From the NCBI RefSeq assembly GCF_042648505.1, contig NZ_JBHRXK010000003.1:124001-188000 (forward strand): a DNA stretch of 64,000 nt. Reading direction: 5' to 3'. This document shows positions 17,871 to 26,033 of this stretch, piece by piece; position 1 is the stretch's first letter; every line of letters starts with the position of its first letter. The stretch comes from Lysobacter_L cavernae (lineage in GTDB: Bacteria > Pseudomonadota > Gammaproteobacteria > Xanthomonadales > Xanthomonadaceae). Under the pieces are notes generated by a model. The model saw only the letters and a list, made by a program, of their open reading frames with translations, was not told the origin of the DNA and ran no database searches. A program made the translations under genes and the position numbers.

Positions 17871-19994
17871 TCAGAAGCGGTGCGACCAGCCGACCGTCAG
17901 CACGCGGCCGCGACCGGCGGTGTAGGTGTCGGCGCGCGGCGTGGTCTGCGAGTAGTAGCTGATGTACTGCTCGCCGAACAGGTTCTCGATGCCGACGTTG
18001 AGCGCGCCCAGCGGCAGCTGGAAGCGCGCCTGCAGGTCGACCGTGGCGTAGCCCTCGAACTCGGCCGGCAGGGTCTGGCCGCGGTAATCGAAGTCGCGGC
18101 CGAACGCCTGGTTCGCCTGTAGGCGGGTCGAGATCGTCGGCGTCCAGGTCTGGTTCCAGAATGCGGTCAGGCGGTCGGGGCTGATGTTGACGCCCGGCAG
18201 GTCGCTGTCGACGCGGTCGTCGCCGTTGCTGTCGTAGCGGCCCTCGGTGGCGGCGTAGGCCAGGCCGACGCGGGTCGTGTCGGTGAGCTGGTAGGCGACA
18301 TTGCCTTCGAAGCCCTTGATCTGCGTGCGTTCGCGCACGACGTTGTAGGTCTGCGTGGCGTTGTCGAACGCCAGGCGCGAACCAAGGTCGGCATCGGACC
18401 GGTACACGGCCAGGTGCAGCAGCCAGCGACCGTTGTCGTAATCCAGGCCGATCTCCTGGTTGTCGGCGATCACCGGCTGCAGGTCGACCAGGTTGTCGAC
18501 GCTCTGGCCGGACTTGTTGATCGCGCGCAGCACGCGGCCGATGTCGGCGACGGTGTAGCCCTCCGAGTACGAGGCGTACAGCTTCAAGGCGTCGGTCGCT
18601 TCCCAGACCAAGCCGAGGTTCGGCAGCGTCTCGCTGGTCGTCGGCGAGCCGCCCTGCACGAACTGGCTGCCGCCGGCGTTGGCGGGGATGGTGGTGTAGT
18701 CGTCGACCTCGAGCTTGCCGTGCTCGTAGCGCAGGCCGCCGCTGAGCATGACCGAGTCGCTGATCCACCATTCGGCCTGCACGAACGGCGACCACGACTG
18801 GTAGCTCGTCTCCGGCACCCAGTTCAGGTCGGCGCGGACCAGCTCCTGCGAGGTGGTGTCGCGGGCGAGGTCGAGGCCGAGCGTGGCGCGCAGGCGCAGG
18901 CCGAACAGGTCGCCGCGCGACCAGCTGAACTTGCCGCCGAGCTTCTCCGACACGTTCTGCGACTGGTCGAACCAGTCCGGATCGCGGCCGTCGCCCCAGA
19001 AGTCGCCCCAGTAGCTGCCGCCGTACAGCGCCTTGAAGTCGACCCAGTACAGCTGCGCCTGCAGGTAGCCGCCGGCCAGCGACTTGTCGGTGTAGTCCAG
19101 GCTCAGCGACGAGGAGCGGTTGCGCGCGCCGTCGCCCTCGCTGCCGCCCGGTGCCGAGGTGGCGGGTTGGCCGGTCACGGGGTTGCCGTTGACCGCGTGA
19201 TAGTCGTTGTCGCCCTGCAGCTCGTAGTAGTTGGCGGTGAGTTGCAGGCGGCGCGAATCGTCGATGTTCCAGCCGCCCTTGGCGAACACGTTGTAGCTCT
19301 GCGCGTCCATCAGGTCGCCCTGCACGTCGTTGACCGCGATCGAGTTGCCGTCGCCGTCGTAGTACAGGCCTTCCTTCGCGTAGGACGCGCCGCCGACGAA
19401 GTCGAATGCGTCGCGGCGCGTGCCGTACAGGTACGAGGCGCGGTAGCCGGTGCTGTCGCTCTCGTGCGGCAGTGCGGTGCTGCCGGCCACCGACACGTCC
19501 TGGAAGCTCGCGCCATCCTGGCGCGGTGCGTGCTTGGTGATGATGTTGATGATGCCACCCGACGCGCCCAGGCCCTGCAGCGCATTGGCGCCGTGGATGA
19601 CCTCGATGCGCTCGATCATCGCCGGATCGATGGTGTGGCCGTCGCGGCCGCCGTCGCGCAGCGGCGTCGACTGCGGCACGCCGTCCACCAGATACAGCGG
19701 CTTGCGCCCGCGCAGGGTCTCGCCACTGTTGGTCAGCTTCTGCCGCGACGGCGCGAACGACGGGATCAGGTTGGCCAGCACCTGCGAGATGTCCTGGGTC
19801 AGCGCCAGCTGCTGCTGCAGCTGCGCCTGGTCGATCACGGTGATCGTGTTCGCCAGCGCGGCTTCGGAGTCGGGAATGCGGCTGGTGCTGGCCGAAACGG
19901 TGACACGGTCGAGGTCGGTGGTTTCGTCGGCGTGGACGAGGGGCGCAGCAAGGGCCAGCAGCAGGGCGCTGGCGAGGATCTGGCGAGGGGGCAT
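17871..19994 (-). CDS. TonB-dependent siderophore receptor
   Basis: 707 residues from the ATG at 19994; a TTG 7 codons earlier is less likely. It has a signal peptide (LLLALAAPLVHAD), a TonB-box-like stretch (LDRVTVSAS), a plug domain with VDGVPQSTPLRDG and INIITK, and a 22-strand barrel ending in the aromatic GWSHRF. It imports a ferric siderophore across the outer membrane using TonB energy. A Fur box lies just upstream and the PepSY protein follows in the operon. The ligand is not identifiable. Confidence 0.93.
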   Translation of the reverse strand: MPPRQILASALLLALAAPLVHADETTDLDRVTVSASTSRIPDSEAALANTITVIDQAQLQQQLALTQDISQVLANLIPSFAPSRQKLTNSGETLRGRKPLYLVDGVPQSTPLRDGGRDGHTIDPAMIERIEVIHGANALQGLGASGGIINIITKHAPRQDGASFQDVSVAGSTALPHESDSTGYRASYLYGTRRDAFDFVGGASYAKEGLYYDGDGNSIAVNDVQGDLMDAQSYNVFAKGGWNIDDSRRLQLTANYYELQGDNDYHAVNGNPVTGQPATSAPGGSEGDGARNRSSSLSLDYTDKSLAGGYLQAQLYWVDFKALYGGSYWGDFWGDGRDPDWFDQSQNVSEKLGGKFSWSRGDLFGLRLRATLGLDLARDTTSQELVRADLNWVPETSYQSWSPFVQAEWWISDSVMLSGGLRYEHGKLEVDDYTTIPANAGGSQFVQGGSPTTSETLPNLGLVWEATDALKLYASYSEGYTVADIGRVLRAINKSGQSVDNLVDLQPVIADNQEIGLDYDNGRWLLHLAVYRSDADLGSRLAFDNATQTYNVVRERTQIKGFEGNVAYQLTDTTRVGLAYAATEGRYDSNGDDRVDSDLPGVNISPDRLTAFWNQTWTPTISTRLQANQAFGRDFDYRGQTLPAEFEGYATVDLQARFQLPLGALNVGIENLFGEQYISYYSQTTPRADTYTAGRGRVLTVGWSHRF

Positions 19995-20026
19995 TGCGGG
20001 GCCTGACAACGGCAAGGGGGCGCCAT

Positions 20027-20046
20027 GTTAATGCGAACCATTATCG
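20027..20046 (-). promoter_or_regulatory. Fur box before the siderophore receptor operon
   Basis: The minus strand reads CGATAATGGTTCGCATTAAC, a good match to the 19-bp Fur consensus (GATAATGATAATCATTATC). It is 32 bases upstream of the receptor ATG and would repress it when iron is plentiful. Confidence 0.8.
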
Positions 20047-20108
20047 TTTAAAAGGGGCGGCGGCCCGAAAGGACTCGGCCGCGCTGGGAGCGCAGCGCTC
20101 ACACGGGG

Positions 20109-21101
20109 TCAAACCGTGCGGAATCGAGCCTCTACCTCGGCGTCGCGCGGCATGGCCACGGCGGCACCGGCGCGTTCGGTCGACAGCGCCGCGTAGCGAT
20201 TGGCGTAATGCACGTGGTCGGCGAACGCGGCGTCGGCATGACGCGCCAGCGAGGCAGCGAGGGCACCGTTGAAGGCGTCGCCGGCGCCGGTGGTGTCGAC
20301 CGGCTGCACCGCGGCGGCGGCGATGCGGTAATGGGTACGGGCGTCCTGGCGCAGCCGCCCTTCGCCATGCGACACGAAGCAGCCCGCGGCACCGAGCGTG
20401 ATCACCACCGTGCCGTGCGGCAGCAGGCGGCGGCACAGCGCGTGCAGGCGGGCGTCGTCCTGCCGGACCAGGACCTCGGCGGCGATGCGCTCGCCGGTGT
20501 GGCGTTCGAACTGCGCACAGAACTCGGTTTCGTTCGGCGTGACCACATCGGCCAGCACCCACAGCGAAGCAGGCGCCACCGCGTCGGCCGGGGCCGGGTT
20601 GAGGATCGTGATCACGCCGGCGTCGCGGGCCCGACCGAACGCGGTCTCGACCGCTTCGACCGGCGATTCGAGTTGAGCCAGCACCACCTGGGCCGCGGCA
20701 ATCGGCGCCTGTTGCTGGCGGACGTGTGCCGCCGACAACTCGGCATTGGCACCGGGGCCGATCACGATGGAATTGCGGCCGTCGTGATCGACGTAGATGC
20801 CGGCGGTGCCGGTGGGCGCTTCGCTGGCGAAATCGCGCAGGTCGATGCCGTCGGCGCTGGCCAGCGCACGCGCCAGTTGACCGCCGAGGTCGTCGCCAAG
20901 CGCGCAGACGAAACTGGTCGCAGCGCCAGCGCGCGCCGCCGCGGTGGCCTGGTTGAAGCCCTTGCCACCGGGACCGGTGTGATAATGGCCGCTGAGTGTC
21001 TCGCCCGGCCGCGGCAGTGCCGCCACCGTCCAGACGTGGTCGACGTTGAACGAGCCGACGACGACCACGCGTGCGTCCGCAGCGCCCACGTTACGAACCA
21101 A
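20109..21101 (-). CDS. rbsK: Ribokinase-family sugar kinase
   Basis: 330 residues, PfkB family. It has the N-terminal GSFNVDHV and GPGGKGFNQATAAARAG, and the C-terminal catalytic DTTGAGDAFNGA. It phosphorylates ribose or possibly a nucleoside. The frame starts with a TTG at 21101 that overlaps the nupC stop by 11 bp; a GTG at 21089 is also possible. Either way it is translationally coupled to the nucleoside transporter. That context suggests use of ribose from imported nucleosides, and a nucleoside kinase function cannot be excluded. Confidence 0.85.
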   Translation of the reverse strand: MVRNVGAADARVVVVGSFNVDHVWTVAALPRPGETLSGHYHTGPGGKGFNQATAAARAGAATSFVCALGDDLGGQLARALASADGIDLRDFASEAPTGTAGIYVDHDGRNSIVIGPGANAELSAAHVRQQQAPIAAAQVVLAQLESPVEAVETAFGRARDAGVITILNPAPADAVAPASLWVLADVVTPNETEFCAQFERHTGERIAAEVLVRQDDARLHALCRRLLPHGTVVITLGAAGCFVSHGEGRLRQDARTHYRIAAAAVQPVDTTGAGDAFNGALAASLARHADAAFADHVHYANRYAALSTERAGAAVAMPRDAEVEARFRTV

Positions 21102-22389
21102 AATAGGTCAGCACACCAGCAATCGTCGCGGTCATGAAGGTCGCGATCGAACCGCCGAGTACCGCGCGCAGGCCGAAGCGGGCCAGGTCGTGGCGACGCT
21201 CCGGCGCGAGTCCGCCGATGCCGCCGATCTGGATCGCGATCGAGCTGAAGTTGGCGAAGCCGCACAGCGCGTAGGTCGCGATCAGGCGGCCCTGGTCGGT
21301 CATGGTCACACCAGCGACCTTGCCGTTGACGATGTCGGCCAGGTGCGCGTATGCAACGAACTCGTTGAGCACGATCTTCTCGCCGATCAATCCGCCCAGC
21401 GTGGTCGCGTCCACCCACGGCGTGCCGATCACCCAGGCGATCGGCGCCAGCAGGTAGCCCAGCAGCGTCGACAGGTCGGTCGGCTTGCCGAGTGCGCCGG
21501 CCAAGCCAGTGATGTCACCGATCCACACCAGCGGCCAGTTGATCAGCGCGATCAGGGCGATGAAGGCCAGCAGCATCGCGCCGATGTTGAGCGCCAGACG
21601 CAGGCCGTCGCCGGCGCCGGCCGCGGCGGCGTCGATGATGTTGGCGGTGGTCTTCTCGACTTCCATCTTGACCGAGCCGCGGGTCAGCGGCTCGCCGGTC
21701 TCGGGCACCAGGATCTTGGCGATCACCAGCGTCGCCGGCGCGGCCATGATCGAGGCGGCCAGCAGGTGCTTGGCGTAGAACGCCTGCTGCTCCGGGTCGC
21801 CGCCGCCGAGCATGCCGACATAGGCCGCCAGCACGCCGCCGGCGATGTGGGCCATGCCACCGATCATCATCGTGATCAGCTCCGACTCGGTCATCTTGGC
21901 AATGTACGGGCGCACCGTCAGCGGTGCCTCGGTCTGGCCGATGAAAACGCTGGCGCAGACACTGGTGGTCTCGGCGCCGGACACGCGCATGACCTTGGTG
22001 ATGACCCAGGCCATGCCGCGCACGATCGCCTGCATCACGCCCAGGTGGTACAGCACGCCCATCAGCGCGGCGAAGAAGATGATGGTCGGCAGCACCTGGA
22101 AGGCGAAGATGAAGCCGAACCGGGAGGTGTCCATCAGGCTGCCGAAGATGAACTCCGAGCCCTTGCCGACAAAGCTGAGCACCTTGACGAAACCGTGGCC
22201 GATCGCGTCGAACACGTCCTTGCCGCCCGGTACCAGCAGCACCAGCGCGGCGAAGGCGATCTGCAGGGACACGCCGGTGACGACCAGCTTCCAGTCGACC
22301 CGGCCCTTGTTGTTGGAAAACAGCCACGCAATGCCGACCAGCACCGCCAGACCAAACAGGCCAAAGGCCACCCGGGCAATTGCTTCCAC
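21091..22389 (-). CDS. nupC: Concentrative nucleoside transporter (NupC/CNT)
   Basis: 432 residues, inner-membrane cation/nucleoside symporter. Family blocks are FIFGSLMDT, VFIGQTEAPL, LLAASIMAAPATL, and NEFVAYAHL toward the C-terminus. Length and about ten hydrophobic segments match CNT proteins. It starts with GTG, preceded by GGGAG at 6 bases. It forms a two-gene unit with the overlapping ribokinase. Confidence 0.95.
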   Translation of the reverse strand: MEAIARVAFGLFGLAVLVGIAWLFSNNKGRVDWKLVVTGVSLQIAFAALVLLVPGGKDVFDAIGHGFVKVLSFVGKGSEFIFGSLMDTSRFGFIFAFQVLPTIIFFAALMGVLYHLGVMQAIVRGMAWVITKVMRVSGAETTSVCASVFIGQTEAPLTVRPYIAKMTESELITMMIGGMAHIAGGVLAAYVGMLGGGDPEQQAFYAKHLLAASIMAAPATLVIAKILVPETGEPLTRGSVKMEVEKTTANIIDAAAAGAGDGLRLALNIGAMLLAFIALIALINWPLVWIGDITGLAGALGKPTDLSTLLGYLLAPIAWVIGTPWVDATTLGGLIGEKIVLNEFVAYAHLADIVNGKVAGVTMTDQGRLIATYALCGFANFSSIAIQIGGIGGLAPERRHDLARFGLRAVLGGSIATFMTATIAGVLTYFGS

Positions 22390-22528
22390 TCAGTTCTCCC
22401 CATGCAACCGGCGGCCGGCAGCGAAGTCGTTGTTGTTCGATTGATGACGGCTCGGGGCCGTTTCGTGCCTGCGGCGCAGCCTAGTTTACGCGGCAGCGCA
22501 GCGACAAGCCGCATTGCCGCAGGCCCGA

Positions 22529-23665
22529 TCAGCTGTCGCGGGCGATCACCCGGTTGCGGCCCTGCAGCTTGGCTTGCTGCAGGCGGTTGTCGGCCCGGCG
22601 CAGCAGTCGCGACAGGTCGGCGCCTTCCTGCGGGAAACCGGCCAGGCCGGCGCTGAAGCTCAGCGGCATCGCGTCGGCGCCGCGTTCAGCTTCGAACGGC
22701 CGCTCGCCGAGGGCGCGGCGGATGGCATCAACCCGTTCCCAGGCGGTGCCGATCGGCTTGCGCAGCACCAGCACGAACTCCTGCCCGCCGATGCGCGCCA
22801 GCCATTCACCCGGCTCGGACAGCTCGCGCAGCACCGCCACCACGTGCCGCAGCGCGCGGTCGCCGGCATGGTGGCCGTGGGAATCGTTGATTCGCTTGAA
22901 GTGGTCGACGTCGATCAGGGCCAGGGTCAGGCTGTCACCGTCCTGGCGCACGCTCTCGAACAGGCGCGGGATGCGGTGCAGCAGCCAGGTCCGGTTGGGC
23001 AGGCGGGTCAGGCCGTCGGTGCCGGACATCTCGATCAGGCGCTGCATCCGGTACACCACCATCGCCGTGATCAGGGTGATCATCACCAGCAGCAGCACGC
23101 GCTGGCCCTGGCTGCCGGCGGTGACCGCGCCGTAATCGCTCGACAGCAGTTGCTCCGGCGACGACGCCAGCGCGAACACGACCAGCGCCAGGGCGCCGTA
23201 CTGCACGATCGCCAGTGCGCCGGCAAACAGGGTGATGCGGCCGTCGCTGCGCAGGGCGGTCAGCAGGATCGCGAGCACGTAGCCGCACCAGACGATCAGG
23301 CTGTTCAGCCCGGCCGGCAGGTGGTTCATGGCCAGGGCGATCAGCACCAGCGTGGTCGCGCTGACGTCGAAGGCGGCACTGGCGAAGGGCAGCCAGCGGA
23401 ACTGCCGTCGCTGCCGCGCCAGCGCCAGCCACAACTGCGCGAAGACGTTGACGAACAGGGCACCGCCGAGCCCGATCATGGTTTCCTTGACGCTGCCGCC
23501 GCCGAGCGCGTTGGCCAGCGGCAGCAGCAACAGCATCGCCGCGAGCACGGCGCGCAATCGCGCCACCAGCAGCTCACCGCCGGCGCCGACCTCGAGCATG
23601 ATTTCGTCGGGCCGCGACAACAATGCGATGGCGATGTCGCGCAGCCTTCCACCGGTGGCGTGCAT
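22529..23665 (-). CDS. Membrane GGDEF protein with degenerate GGQEF site
   Basis: 378 residues. The first ~190 form about six membrane helices, and the C-terminal ~165 are a GGDEF domain starting DGLTRLPNR. Substrate and metal residues such as DVDHFKRINDSHGHHAGD are intact. However, the signature reads RIGGQEF: the acidic third residue is Gln. No RxxD inhibitory site is seen. That acidic residue coordinates the catalytic metal in active enzymes, so diguanylate cyclase activity is doubtful and the protein may be a GTP or c-di-GMP sensor. It is monocistronic. Confidence 0.9.
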   Translation of the reverse strand: MHATGGRLRDIAIALLSRPDEIMLEVGAGGELLVARLRAVLAAMLLLLPLANALGGGSVKETMIGLGGALFVNVFAQLWLALARQRRQFRWLPFASAAFDVSATTLVLIALAMNHLPAGLNSLIVWCGYVLAILLTALRSDGRITLFAGALAIVQYGALALVVFALASSPEQLLSSDYGAVTAGSQGQRVLLLVMITLITAMVVYRMQRLIEMSGTDGLTRLPNRTWLLHRIPRLFESVRQDGDSLTLALIDVDHFKRINDSHGHHAGDRALRHVVAVLRELSEPGEWLARIGGQEFVLVLRKPIGTAWERVDAIRRALGERPFEAERGADAMPLSFSAGLAGFPQEGADLSRLLRRADNRLQQAKLQGRNRVIARDS

Positions 23666-23719
23666 TCCTTATTCCCCACTGACGCCCGCGACGAGGATAG
23701 CGCGGGCGCCGACGCGGGG

Positions 23720-24295
23720 TCAGCCCAGGCCGTACCAGGCCGCCCACAGGGCCAGGGCCAGGAACACCGCGGCGGCGACGTAGCGGGCGGTCTTGAGCGG
23801 CAGGCGGTCGGCGAAGCGACTGCCCAGCAGGACCACCGGCACGTTCGCCAGCAGCATGCCGAGCGTGGTGCCGACGACCACTTCCCACAGCGGGTGGTAC
23901 TTCGCCGCCAGCAGCACGGTCGCGATCTGGGTCTTGTCGCCAATCTCGGCGACGAAGAAGGCGATCGTGGTGGCGATGAACGCGCCGCGCGCGGGCAGGC
24001 TTTCGCCGTCGTCGATCTGGTCGGGTTTCAACGTCCACAGCGCCACCGCGAAGAAGCTGGCGGCGACGATCCAGCGCAGCACCTGCGGCTGCAGCCACTG
24101 CGCCACCAGCGCACCGAGCCAGGCGGCGAGGGCGTGGTTGAGCAGGGTCGCGACCAGGATGCCGGCGATGATCGGCCACGGCTTGCGGAACCGGGCGGCG
24201 AGCAGCAGGGCCAGCAACTGGGTTTTGTCGCCGATTTCGGCGAGCGCGACCGTGCCGGTCGAGAGGGCCGCGGTCACCAGGGGCAGGGGGTCCAT
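23720..24295 (-). CDS. TMEM165/GDT1-family manganese exporter
   Basis: 191 residues in two homologous halves, each with an AEIGDKTQ signature (near residues 20 and 115), and six membrane helices. Known members export Mn(II) or exchange cations. I start at the ATG at 24295 (MDPLPL), preceded by GGAG; the longer open frame upstream runs through the leader RNA. A yybP-ykoY riboswitch lies in that leader, which strongly supports the Mn assignment (MneA-like). Confidence 0.9.
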   Translation of the reverse strand: MDPLPLVTAALSTGTVALAEIGDKTQLLALLLAARFRKPWPIIAGILVATLLNHALAAWLGALVAQWLQPQVLRWIVAASFFAVALWTLKPDQIDDGESLPARGAFIATTIAFFVAEIGDKTQIATVLLAAKYHPLWEVVVGTTLGMLLANVPVVLLGSRFADRLPLKTARYVAAAVFLALALWAAWYGLG

Positions 24296-24302
24296 CACAA
24301 CT

Positions 24303-24358
24303 CCGGGACCGGGCATTCGCGTGGGACGCGAAGGCAAACGCCACGCGGCCCGGTCCGG
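24303..24358 (-). promoter_or_regulatory. Expression-platform hairpin hiding the Shine-Dalgarno
   Basis: On the minus strand CCGGACCGGGC pairs with GCCCGGTCCCGG, a one-bulge stem whose 3' side runs into the GGAG used by the exporter. Forming the hairpin would block translation, so this is the probable switch element of the manganese riboswitch. Confidence 0.6.
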
Positions 24359-24370
24359 GTTGCGCGCAAC

Positions 24371-24523
24371 GCCTGCCTTCGGTCTTGCCCGTGGTCGCTG
24401 GCCGCGCGTGGCGCTGGCTGGCTGCCGCTCCTGCGCCATGGCCGGTGGGCCAAGTGTGTTGACGCAGGTCCCCGCGGATCGATCGGATCGACGGCGGGTG
24501 GGCTACTCCCCGGAGGAGGAAGT
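24371..24523 (-). promoter_or_regulatory. yybP-ykoY manganese riboswitch
   Basis: On the minus strand the two conserved L1/L3 segments are present: GGGGAGTAGCC (24511-24501) and GGGCAAGACC (24390-24381). Between them lies CCTGCGTCAACACACTTGG and the matching CATGGCGCAGG, the typical P3 arm. Partial P1 pairing flanks the conserved segments. The downstream gene is a Mn exporter, the classic target. In this class Mn(II) docks the two loops and turns expression on. Motifs, order and gene context all agree. Confidence 0.88.
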
Positions 24524-24595
24524 GCGCGCATTGTACCCGGCCGGCGCGTGCAGGGCACGGCTAAACTGAACGCGACCGCATCTGGGAGCACCGTC

Positions 24596-25564
24596 ATGCA
24601 ATACCGCCGCCTCGGCTCGTCCGGCCTGCAACTTTCGGCCCTGTCGTTCGGTGCCTGGCTCACCTTCGGCGCGCAGATCGGCCGCTCGACCGCGCGCGAG
24701 CTGATCGCCACGGCCTGGGACCACGGCATCAACTTCTTCGACAACGCCGAAACCTACGCCAACGGCGAGGCCGAAAAGGTCATGGGCGACGTGATCGCCG
24801 ACCTGCGCCTGCCGCGTGACGGCTTCTGCGTGTCGAGCAAGGTGTTCTTCGGCGCCGTGTCCGATCCGCGACCGACCCAGAAAGGACTGTCGCGCAAGCA
24901 CGTCGCCGACGCCTGCCACGCCGCACTCAAGCGGCTGCGCGTGGAGTACCTCGACCTGTATTACTGCCACCGTCCCGATCCGGACACGCCGGTCGAGGAG
25001 ACCGTGCGGGCGATGGACGCACTGATCCGCCAGGGCAAGGTGCTGTACTGGGGCACCTCGGAATGGCCGGCCGCGCAGATTCGTGAAGCGCACAAGATCG
25101 CCCGCGCCCAGCACCTGTACGCCCCGACGATGGAACAGCCGCAGTACAACCTGCTGCACCGCGAGCGGGTCGAGCTGGAATACGCGCCGCTGTACGCCGA
25201 ACTCGGCCTGGGCACCACGACCTGGTCGCCGCTGGCTTCGGGCCTGCTGACCGGACGCTACAACGACGGGGTGCAGGAGGACGGGCGTTTCGGCGCGCTC
25301 GGGCCGCACCTGACGCGCACGATCGTGGGCACCGAAAGTGAGCGTCGCCTCGAACGGGCGCGGCGCTTCACCGCGGTGGCCGAACATCTCGGCGTCGCGC
25401 CGGCACCGTTGGCGATCGCCTGGTGCCTGCGCAATCCGCACGTGTCGAGCGTGATCCTCGGCGCCAGCCGGCCCGGGCAACTGCTGCAGAACCTGCAGGC
25501 CCTGGAGCTGGCCGACCGCCTCGGCGAACCCGAATGGCAGCGGGTCGAGGCGGCGTTCCGCTGA
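24596..25564 (+). CDS. Aldo/keto reductase, potassium-channel-beta-like
   Basis: 322 residues. It starts MQYRRLGSSGLQLSALSFG. A GGGAG precedes this ATG, although the frame stays open far upstream as a non-coding artefact. The AKR catalytic set is visible: D of NFFDNAETY, its Tyr, K of VSSKVFF and H of YYCHRPD. The NADPH-binding end is SSVILGASRPGQLLQNL. The sequence resembles the Kv-beta/YghZ branch, which acts on aldehydes and methylglyoxal. The real substrate is unknown. Confidence 0.92.
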   Translation: MQYRRLGSSGLQLSALSFGAWLTFGAQIGRSTARELIATAWDHGINFFDNAETYANGEAEKVMGDVIADLRLPRDGFCVSSKVFFGAVSDPRPTQKGLSRKHVADACHAALKRLRVEYLDLYYCHRPDPDTPVEETVRAMDALIRQGKVLYWGTSEWPAAQIREAHKIARAQHLYAPTMEQPQYNLLHRERVELEYAPLYAELGLGTTTWSPLASGLLTGRYNDGVQEDGRFGALGPHLTRTIVGTESERRLERARRFTAVAEHLGVAPAPLAIAWCLRNPHVSSVILGASRPGQLLQNLQALELADRLGEPEWQRVEAAFR

Positions 25565-25592
25565 CGGCCCGGGCGGGGCTTTGCATGGCCTG

Positions 25593-25620
25593 TTGACGAA
25601 AGAATGAGAATCATTATCAT
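25593..25620 (+). promoter_or_regulatory. Promoter of the heme locus
   Basis: TTGACG (25593-25598), a 16-base spacer, and TATCAT (25615-25620). The -10 lies inside the Fur box, which explains iron repression by direct occlusion. Confidence 0.7.
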
Positions 25621-25621
25621 T
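25603..25621 (+). promoter_or_regulatory. Fur box before hemP
   Basis: AATGAGAATCATTATCATT is a near-perfect Fur site. It lies 28 bases before the hemP ATG and overlaps the promoter. Confidence 0.92.
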
Positions 25622-25649
25622 CGTGGCGAACCCCGAGCGAGCCACGACC

Positions 25650-25862
25650 ATGTCACTGCGTCCTCAGCTTTTACAGCTCAAGCCCCGTTCCGATCATTCC
25701 GCGCTTCCCCTCACCGTCGTGACCGCGGCAGCGGCCGTGCCCGGCACCCTGGTCGAAAGCAATGCGCTGCTGCGCGGCGGCCGTGAAGTCCTGATCCGCC
25801 ACGGTGGCGATGTCTACCGGCTGCGCCACACCCGCAACGACAAGCTGATCCTTACCAAGTGA
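25650..25862 (+). CDS. hemP: Hemin uptake protein HemP
   Basis: 70 residues. The C-terminal block RGGREVLIRHGGDVYRLR followed by TRNDKLILTK is the signature of the small HemP family. I start at MSLRPQ (25650), because the longer frame runs back into the Fur box. In several Gram-negatives HemP is needed for expression of the neighbouring heme receptor. It is followed by a hairpin and then the heme receptor. Confidence 0.93.
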   Translation: MSLRPQLLQLKPRSDHSALPLTVVTAAAAVPGTLVESNALLRGGREVLIRHGGDVYRLRHTRNDKLILTK

Positions 25863-25924
25863 TCCGAACCCCATAGTCCCCCACGGCCGTGCCGACTGCC
25901 CAGGACGGGTGACGGCAAGGCTTC

Positions 25925-25951
25925 CGGCCTGTCGTCCGGCAGGCCGCTTTT
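25925..25951 (+). terminator. Hairpin with T-run between hemP and the heme receptor
   Basis: CGGCCTG pairs with CAGGCCG over an 8-base loop, followed by CTTTTCTT. It could terminate part of the hemP transcript, leaving the receptor under read-through control. Confidence 0.6.
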
Positions 25952-26033
25952 CTTCATCACCCCTCTCTCCCAGGCTGCAAGCCCGCCGTCGATTCGGCTG
26001 CCAGCTCGCCTCGGCATCAACCCGAGTTCGCGC

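Noticed and set aside
22514..24595. Long open frame upstream of the aldo/keto reductase
   Set aside because: It runs antisense through the GGDEF and GDT1 genes. The true start at 24596 has a ribosome site and the family N-terminus.
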